The notes beneath the pieces are model-generated. The model was given only the letters and a program-made list of their open reading frames with translations. It made no database searches and was not told the origin of the DNA. A stretch of 64,000 nt of DNA from Desulforadius tongensis (GTDB lineage Bacteria > Bacillota > Desulfotomaculia > Desulfotomaculales > Desulfohalotomaculaceae), in contig NZ_JAFBCW010000002.1 in assembly GCF_016907915.1 (NCBI RefSeq), positions 1-64,000 on the forward strand, in the 5' to 3' direction. The position numbers and the translations under genes are program-made. Positions within the stretch are counted from its first letter, which is position 1. Each line of letters starts with the position of its first letter. Shown here piece after piece: positions 59,080 to 64,000 of the stretch.

Positions 59080-59673
59080 TTACACCTCCCAATCAACCAG
59101 CGATTTTATCACTCCGGCATTGGCCGCTGCCGGGTCGATATCCTGGCACCGGCTTACGTTGGGCTGTACCAGGCAGGAGACTGCAGCTTCCCGGTAGCCC
59201 GACTTTTTCAGCTCAGCCTTGACTGCGGGAAGTATATCGTTGATGGCCTGGCGGGTGGATTGATTTTCGGCAATAAACCGTACCACTATACCTTTACCCG
59301 GTACAGAAAAAAGTCCTATCCACAGCAGACCCAGGTTGGAGGTTTCCAGTTTGATAAAAACCCCGCTGCGGTCACTGCTTGGGCCTGCTTTTTTTTCTTT
59401 ATACTGCCGGATAAAGAATAGTGCGGACTTGAAGCAGTCGCTTTTTAACGGCAGCGGTATGTAAAGTATCTCCCCGGAAGACCGGGCCTGTTTATTACCG
59501 GTTTCTCTGCTTTCAGCGGCCCTGGTGGCTGACAAAGATGCCCGGGGTGTTTTAACGGTTTCCTTTACCTGTTGATTTTGCACATTTTGTCTGCCCGTTT
59601 GTTTTTGGTGTTTGGGCTGATGTTGTAACTTTAAAATTATGGGTAAAATACGGTTAATATTCAGGTCAACCAC
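59080..59673 (-). CDS. FliK C-terminal-like protein (YlqG type)
   Basis: A 197-aa protein. Residues 1-65 are basic, Gln-rich and low in complexity. Residues 70-180 resemble the FliK hook-length-control C-terminal domain (LYIPLPLKSDCF, SNLGLLWIGLFSVPGKGIVVRFIAENQSTRQAINDILPAVKAELKKSGY). The start is uncertain: GTG at the given position has no strong ribosome site. It is coupled to the FlhB-tail gene, as in the ylqG-ylqH pair of Bacillus. No other flagellar gene is near. Confidence 0.75.
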   Translation of the reverse strand: MVDLNINRILPIILKLQHQPKHQKQTGRQNVQNQQVKETVKTPRASLSATRAAESRETGNKQARSSGEILYIPLPLKSDCFKSALFFIRQYKEKKAGPSSDRSGVFIKLETSNLGLLWIGLFSVPGKGIVVRFIAENQSTRQAINDILPAVKAELKKSGYREAAVSCLVQPNVSRCQDIDPAAANAGVIKSLVDWEV

Positions 59674-59796
59674 CTGCTTTTACATCTGCGGTATATATTA
59701 ATGTTATCGTTAATACATACGGCAGGACTTTAGGGTTTAGAAAAGAAAATAAAAATAAAATTTATGCAGCATGTGGCATAAAAGGAGGTTGGTGCC

Positions 59797-61203
59797 TTGA
59801 GCATTGTGCACTGCGGTGTTGTTCCACACCCGCCCGTTGCCGTGCCGGAGGTGGGAAAAAGGGAAGCGGATAAAGTTAGTGATACCCGGCAGGCACTGCT
59901 GGAACTGGGGCGGCGCATTAAAGACAGCGGTGCCGGGGTGCTGGTGATGATATCTCCCCACAGCCCGGTATTTGCCGATGCCATAGTGATCAATATGGCA
60001 GAGAAACTGAGGGGTGATTTGGCGGCTTTCGGTGCTCCGGGGGTTACCTTTGAATGCGATAACGATTCCCGGTTGGCCAATGAGATTATTGCCCAGTGTG
60101 AAAAGTTGAATCTCGTTTCAGCGGCCCTGGATGAACGGTTGGCAGGGGAATTTAACGTGCAGCTGTCATTGGACCACGGTATAACTGTTCCGCTGTATTT
60201 CCTGCGCCAGGCGGGATTGGAACTGCCGCTGGTGGTGTCATCCATGTCGATGTTTTCTTTTGAACAGTTATACCGCTTCGGTATCGCGGTGGCCAGGGCT
60301 TCTGAAACCCTGCACCGCAGGGTGGCCCTGCTGGCCAGCGGGGACCTGTCCCACCGCCTTACTCCCGGTGCTCCGGCAGGTTATGAACCGGAGGCATTTA
60401 AATTTGATGAAGAAATTGTGCGGCTGGTTGGCTCTGCCGATGCTTTGAGCTTAATTAATTTAGACCCGGATATGGTGGAGAAAGCCGGGGAATGCGGGCT
60501 GAGGCCGATCATTATGATGATGGGGGCGCTGGATGGTAAATCAGTACAGCCGGAGGTGCTGTCTTACCAGGCCCCCTTTGGGGTTGGCTATATGGTGGCC
60601 TCACTGCAGCCCGGTGGCGATGATGATGGAAGACTGCTGCTGCAGCCTATGGAAAAAAATCGCCGGGAGAAATTAAAAGCCCGGCGGGAAAAAGAGAGCT
60701 TTCTGGTAAAACTGGCCCGGGAAACACTGGAAAATTACGTGCTGGGCAAACCCAAACCGGAGATTAAATCGGAAGAAATTCCCCCCGAATTTAAACGCCG
60801 GGCAGCTGTTTTTGTTTCCATTAAGAAAAACGGCCAGCTGAGGGGATGCATAGGTTCCGTATACCCCCAGCAGGAAGACTTAGTACAGGAAGTAATGCAC
60901 AACGCCATAAATGCCGGCATACATGACCCCCGGTTTTACCCGGTGCGGCCGGAAGAGCTGGATGAATTGACTTATTCAGTGGATGTTTTAACGGAACCGG
61001 AACCTGTTTCCGGCCTGGAACAGCTTGATCCCAAGAAATACGGTGTGATAGTGAGAAAGGGAAATAAAAGCGGCCTGCTGCTGCCGGATTTAGAGGGCAT
61101 TGACACCGCCCGGGAACAGGTAGACATTGCCAAAGAAAAGGCGGGGATAGGCCGGCACGAGGATGCGGCGCTGGAAAGATTTGAGGTGGTTAGATATAAG
61201 TAA
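59797..61203 (+). CDS. AmmeMemoRadiSam proteins A and B fused: dioxygenase/MEMO-like domain plus AMMECR1 domain
   Basis: A 468-aa two-domain protein. Residues 1-270 have the LigB/MEMO fold pattern: H11 in VPHPP, H55 in ISPHSP, H127 in DHGITVP and H186 in GDLSHR, which fit a non-haem metal site. Residues 295-468 form an AMMECR1 domain with the invariant LRGCIG hexapeptide (348-353). The two parts are often separate proteins that occur with a radical SAM enzyme, and that enzyme follows here. The reaction is not known. TTG start eight bases after AAAGGAGG. A terminator follows, so amrS may have its own signal. Confidence 0.93.
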   Translation: MSIVHCGVVPHPPVAVPEVGKREADKVSDTRQALLELGRRIKDSGAGVLVMISPHSPVFADAIVINMAEKLRGDLAAFGAPGVTFECDNDSRLANEIIAQCEKLNLVSAALDERLAGEFNVQLSLDHGITVPLYFLRQAGLELPLVVSSMSMFSFEQLYRFGIAVARASETLHRRVALLASGDLSHRLTPGAPAGYEPEAFKFDEEIVRLVGSADALSLINLDPDMVEKAGECGLRPIIMMMGALDGKSVQPEVLSYQAPFGVGYMVASLQPGGDDDGRLLLQPMEKNRREKLKARREKESFLVKLARETLENYVLGKPKPEIKSEEIPPEFKRRAAVFVSIKKNGQLRGCIGSVYPQQEDLVQEVMHNAINAGIHDPRFYPVRPEELDELTYSVDVLTEPEPVSGLEQLDPKKYGVIVRKGNKSGLLLPDLEGIDTAREQVDIAKEKAGIGRHEDAALERFEVVRYK

Positions 61204-61225
61204 AGGGCGGCTTGGCCGCCCTTTT
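61202..61225 (+). terminator. Terminator after the AMMECR1 fusion gene
   Basis: AAAGGGCGG and CCGCCCTTT form a 9-bp perfect stem around CTTGG, followed by two more T-rich bases. It overlaps the stop codon. It implies partly separate expression of the downstream radical SAM gene. Confidence 0.75.
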
Positions 61226-61262
61226 CCCCATGCCCTAAAGGGCAGCAGCGGGAAATGAAAAG

Positions 61263-61339
61263 CCCCGGCGGCCATCTGCAGGAGCGAAGGTTTTTTCAGT
61301 GAGCAGCTGCCGGGCTCAGCAGGATAACATTTTTTCAGG
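61263..61339 (+). other. amrS leader: imperfect stem plus dispersed TTTTTTCAGG motif
   Basis: AGCCCCGGCGGC pairs imperfectly with GCTGCCGGGCT, enclosing about 30 bases. Then comes GGATAACATTTTTTCAGG (61322-61339). TGCCGGGCT followed six bases later by the motif is also seen in front of cwlD. The CAGGAGG end of the motif serves as the amrS ribosome site. Confidence 0.5.
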
Positions 61340-61350
61340 AGGTATTTGAA

Positions 61351-62346
61351 ATGCAGGAAGCAATGTTTTGGCGTTCTGAAGAAAACAATTCAGTGCATTG
61401 TGAACTGTGCCCCAAACACTGCACCATCCGCCCGGGCAAAACCGGTTTTTGCCGGGTACGTAAAAATGTGGACGGTAAACTTTATACCCTTAATTTTAAC
61501 CGGGTGGCCGCCCATGCCATGGATCCCATAGAAAAAAAGCCCCTTTACCACTACTACCCCGGTCAATACATACTTTCCCTGGGCACCACCGGGTGCAACC
61601 TGCGCTGTGGATTTTGTCAAAACTGGACCATTGCCCATGCCGACCCTCAAACCATTGAAGTGACTCCGGAGCACGTGGCAGAGGTGGCGGCCAAACAAGA
61701 TCCTTACCCCAATGTGGGCATAGCTTACACCTATTCCGAGCCCTTCATGTGGTACGAGTTTGTCTTTCATACCGCCCGTTTAGCCAGGGAGAAGGGCCTG
61801 AAAAACGTACTGGTAACCAACGGCTACATCAACGAGGAGCCTTTAAAGGCCCTGCTGCCCTATATTGATGCCATGAACATAGATGTAAAAGCCTTTACCG
61901 ATAATTTTTATCGAAAAAACTGCACCGGGCACCTGGAACCGGTGATGCGCACGGTGGAAATGGTTCATTCCCACTGCCATGTGGAGCTGACCACCCTGCT
62001 GGTGCCGGGGCTTAACGATTCGGAGGAAGAAATAAGAAAACTGGTGGACTGGGTGGCCGCCCTGGACCCGGAAATACCGCTGCATTTCTCCCGCTATTTT
62101 CCCAATTTTGAATTTGAACTGGATCCCACCCCGCCGGAAGCATTAAAACGGGCCCAGCAGATAGCTCTGGAAAAACTGGACTATGTGTATATAGGAAATT
62201 TGGGCGACCCCAGGGGTATGAATACCTACTGTCCCCGGTGCGGCAAGATTGTTATCAACCGGACCTGGTATAACGGAAAAGTGGTGGGATTAACTGCGGA
62301 AAACAACTGCAAGCACTGCGGCAGAAAAATTAAGGTCATTCGCTAA
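61351..62346 (+). CDS. amrS: AmmeMemoRadiSam system radical SAM enzyme
   Basis: Radical SAM protein of 331 aa related to pyruvate formate-lyase activating enzymes. The cluster motif CX3CX2C is at C82, C86 and C89 (CNLRCGFC). Four N-terminal cysteines (C17, C20, C24, C34) and four C-terminal ones (C294, C297, C320, C323) suggest further metal or cluster sites, the latter a zinc-ribbon shape. It makes a 5'-deoxyadenosyl radical by family knowledge; the substrate is not known. ATG 12 bases after CAGGAGG. Confidence 0.94.
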   Translation: MQEAMFWRSEENNSVHCELCPKHCTIRPGKTGFCRVRKNVDGKLYTLNFNRVAAHAMDPIEKKPLYHYYPGQYILSLGTTGCNLRCGFCQNWTIAHADPQTIEVTPEHVAEVAAKQDPYPNVGIAYTYSEPFMWYEFVFHTARLAREKGLKNVLVTNGYINEEPLKALLPYIDAMNIDVKAFTDNFYRKNCTGHLEPVMRTVEMVHSHCHVELTTLLVPGLNDSEEEIRKLVDWVAALDPEIPLHFSRYFPNFEFELDPTPPEALKRAQQIALEKLDYVYIGNLGDPRGMNTYCPRCGKIVINRTWYNGKVVGLTAENNCKHCGRKIKVIR

Positions 62347-62353
62347 TCACCTA

Positions 62354-62381
62354 TTGATTTTTATACAGTTTAATGTATAAT
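62354..62381 (+). promoter_or_regulatory. Promoter of the arg operon
   Basis: TTGATT and TATAAT with 16-bp spacing, about 50 bases before argC. Confidence 0.68.
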
Positions 62382-62387
62382 TATAAA
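62374..62387 (+). promoter_or_regulatory. Candidate ArgR (AhrC) box
   Basis: TGTATAATTATAAA matches the ARG-box pattern TGNATWWWWATNCA at all fixed positions except one (A for C). It covers the -10 element, where ArgR would block transcription in the presence of arginine. AT-rich sequence makes chance matches possible. Confidence 0.4.
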
Positions 62388-62430
62388 TAATTATTTTATC
62401 CATAGTTAACTAGTCACCGGGGGTGGTTGT

Positions 62431-63471
62431 TTGATTAAAGCTGCGGTTGTTGGTGCTACGGGATATACCGGGGCAGAGCTGGTGCGCATATTGTCCCGGC
62501 ACCCAGGGGTTGAACTGGTGGCGCTGACCTCCAGAAGTTATGCGGGTAAACCTTATTATCAGGTCTACCCGCATTTGTATAACTATATTGAGTTGGAATG
62601 TGAGGAACTAAACCTGGAGCAGCTGGTGGCCGGGGCAGATGTTATTTTTACCGCCTTACCCCACGGTCACTCCATGGATATTGCTGCCCAAGCGGTTAAG
62701 CAGGGGAAAAAACTGGTGGACCTGGGGGCGGATTTTCGGCTGAACAGCGTGGAGCACTATCATAACTGGTACAAAGTGAAACACACGGCACCGGAACTTC
62801 TGTCCCAGGCAGTTTACGGGCTGCCGGAGATTAACCGCGCTGCAGTTGCCGGCAGCACGCTGGTGGCCAACCCCGGCTGCTACCCCACCACCGTCATTTT
62901 GGGATTGGCCCCCCTGCTGAAAAACAACTTAATCGATGCCGGTACCATTATCATTGACAGCAAGTCAGGGGTTTCCGGGGCCGGCCGCGGGTTGTCGCTG
63001 AAAACACACTTTTCAGAGGTCAACGATAATTTCCAGGCCTATGCAGTGGCCGCCCACCGGCATATTCCCGAAATGGAGCAGGAGCTGTGCAAACTGGCCG
63101 GCGGTGAAGTTACAATCAGCTTCACGCCGCACCTGGTGCCAATGACCAGGGGTATGCTCAGTACAATTTACGCCAACCTAACATGTCAAATGGACAGCGA
63201 GCAAATTAACCGGTTGTACCGGCAGTATTACGCTGGTGAATATTTCGTGCGGGTGCTGCCGCCGGGCATGCTGCCCCAAACCAAGGCGCTGGCCGGCAGT
63301 AATTTTTGCGACATAGCGGTGACGGTGGACCGGCGCACCGGCCGGGTAATTGTTTTGTCGGCCATTGACAACCTGGTGAAGGGAGCCTCCGGCCAGGCGG
63401 TGCAGAATATGAATGTGATGTTTGGGCTGGATGAGAAGAGCGGGCTTGATGTGGTGGGGATGTATCCTTAA
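62431..63471 (+). CDS. argC: ArgC, N-acetyl-gamma-glutamyl-phosphate reductase
   Basis: Third step of arginine synthesis: NADPH-dependent reduction of N-acetylglutamyl phosphate. The 346-aa protein has the dinucleotide motif VVGATGYTGAEL at the N-terminus, the catalytic cysteine in ANPGCYPTT (about residue 150) and SGVSGAGRG. TTG start after CCGGGGGTGG. First gene of the arg operon, 52 bases before argJ. Confidence 0.97.
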   Translation: MIKAAVVGATGYTGAELVRILSRHPGVELVALTSRSYAGKPYYQVYPHLYNYIELECEELNLEQLVAGADVIFTALPHGHSMDIAAQAVKQGKKLVDLGADFRLNSVEHYHNWYKVKHTAPELLSQAVYGLPEINRAAVAGSTLVANPGCYPTTVILGLAPLLKNNLIDAGTIIIDSKSGVSGAGRGLSLKTHFSEVNDNFQAYAVAAHRHIPEMEQELCKLAGGEVTISFTPHLVPMTRGMLSTIYANLTCQMDSEQINRLYRQYYAGEYFVRVLPPGMLPQTKALAGSNFCDIAVTVDRRTGRVIVLSAIDNLVKGASGQAVQNMNVMFGLDEKSGLDVVGMYP

Positions 63472-63523
63472 AGACACTTAAGCCATAGTAAAATAATTTT
63501 TCATGGTGGGAGAGAAACAGATA

Positions 63524-64000
63524 ATGAGCACTATCAATGTAAAGGAAATTACCGGCGGTTTTACCGCCGTACCCGGCTTTCTGGCCAGCGGCATTCATGC
63601 CGGCCTGAAAAAAGAAAAACCCGATCTGGCGCTGCTTTATAACCCCAGGCTGTGCAGCGCGGCGGGGGTATTTACCACCAATGCGGTCAAGGCGGCACCG
63701 CTGTTGTTATCCATGGAGCGCCTGAAAGAAGGCTGTGCCCACGGGGTGGTAATTAATGCCGGCAACGCCAATGCCTGCAACGGCTCCCGGGGGATGGACG
63801 ATGCCAAAGCCATGGCACTGGCGGCGGCTAAAGAGTTGGGGGTGGATGAAAAATACATGCTGGTGTCATCCACCGGGGTGATCGGCGTGCCCATGCCGAT
63901 GGATAAAATTTTACCCGGCATTGCCAGGGCGGCCCGGGAACTCAGCGCTGCCGGAGGCCGTAAGGCGGCTCAAGCCATTATGACCACCGACCTGATAACT
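63524..64000 (+). CDS. argJ: ArgJ, glutamate N-acetyltransferase (partial, 3' end outside window)
   Basis: Bifunctional ornithine acetyltransferase that recycles acetyl groups onto glutamate. 159 codons are visible, with NAGNANACNG and the STGVIGVPMPMDKI stretch; the autocleavage site KGSGMI-type region lies further on, beyond or near the edge. The ATG has GGTGGGAGAG upstream. With argC it indicates the cyclic arginine pathway. Confidence 0.96.
   Translation, partial: MSTINVKEITGGFTAVPGFLASGIHAGLKKEKPDLALLYNPRLCSAAGVFTTNAVKAAPLLLSMERLKEGCAHGVVINAGNANACNGSRGMDDAKAMALAAAKELGVDEKYMLVSSTGVIGVPMPMDKILPGIARAARELSAAGGRKAAQAIMTTDLIT

Noticed and set aside
58867-59421. 184-aa forward frame opposite the FliK-like and FlhB-tail genes
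   Set aside because: No ribosome site. The reverse-strand genes have recognisable domains and a coupled start.

Overview
The window looks like the conserved ribosomal/transcription core of a Clostridia chromosome, most like Desulfotomaculum/Pelotomaculum-type Peptococcaceae. The reasons are Firmicutes-specific gene order (ctsR-mcsA-mcsB-clpC, radA-disA, carD, yacL, ispDF, gltX-cysE-cysS-mrnC, thyX, rlmB, rae1, sigH), many GTG and TTG starts with strong AGGAGG-type ribosome sites, near-consensus sigma-A promoters and zinc-ribbon forms of L33, S14 and L36. Genus is inference; no database was searched.

Layout. Bases 1-420 hold the end of an rRNA operon (23S 3' end, 5S, tRNA-Asn, terminator). 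Bases 520-8450 hold the CtsR-controlled protein quality operon (ctsR-mcsA-mcsB-clpC), radA, disA (c-di-AMP synthesis) and a small reverse-strand gene of unknown function. Bases 8460-18700 hold carD, the PIN/TRAM membrane protein yacL, isoprenoid genes ispD-ispF, the gltX-cysE-cysS-mrnC group, thyX, rlmB, rae1 and sigH. Five tRNAs (Thr, Tyr, fMet, Thr, Met) follow.

Bases 19490-51225 are a nearly unbroken gene-expression block: tuf copy 1, rpmG-secE-nusG, rplKAJL, rpoBC, the L7Ae-like gene, rpsL-rpsG-fusA-tuf copy 2, then the S10, spc and alpha operons through rplQ. Leader RNAs for L10 and L13 and a candidate L1 site lie in front of their genes. adk, often found between secY and map, is absent there. 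An ECF transporter energizing module (ecfA1-ecfA2-ecfT), truA and rplM-rpsI follow, then cwlD.

Bases 56700-64000 are more accessory: a tiny convergent gene, a 17-codon relic of a cysteine-desulfurase-like gene, a universal stress protein, a reverse-strand set (FliK-like protein, YlqH/FlhB-tail protein, orphan lipoprotein), a two-gene AmmeMemoRadiSam system in which the dioxygenase/MEMO-like and AMMECR1 domains are fused, and the start of the arginine operon (argC, partial argJ).

The most unusual signals are (1) a dispersed intergenic element carrying the core GATAMCATTTTTCAGG, seen five times upstream of mcsA, thyX, cwlD and amrS and in two cases attached to a foldable leader; (2) the fused AmmeMemoRadiSam pair; (3) three consensus promoters in a 123-bp divergent region in front of carD; and (4) two nearly identical EF-Tu genes encoding a four-cysteine insertion.
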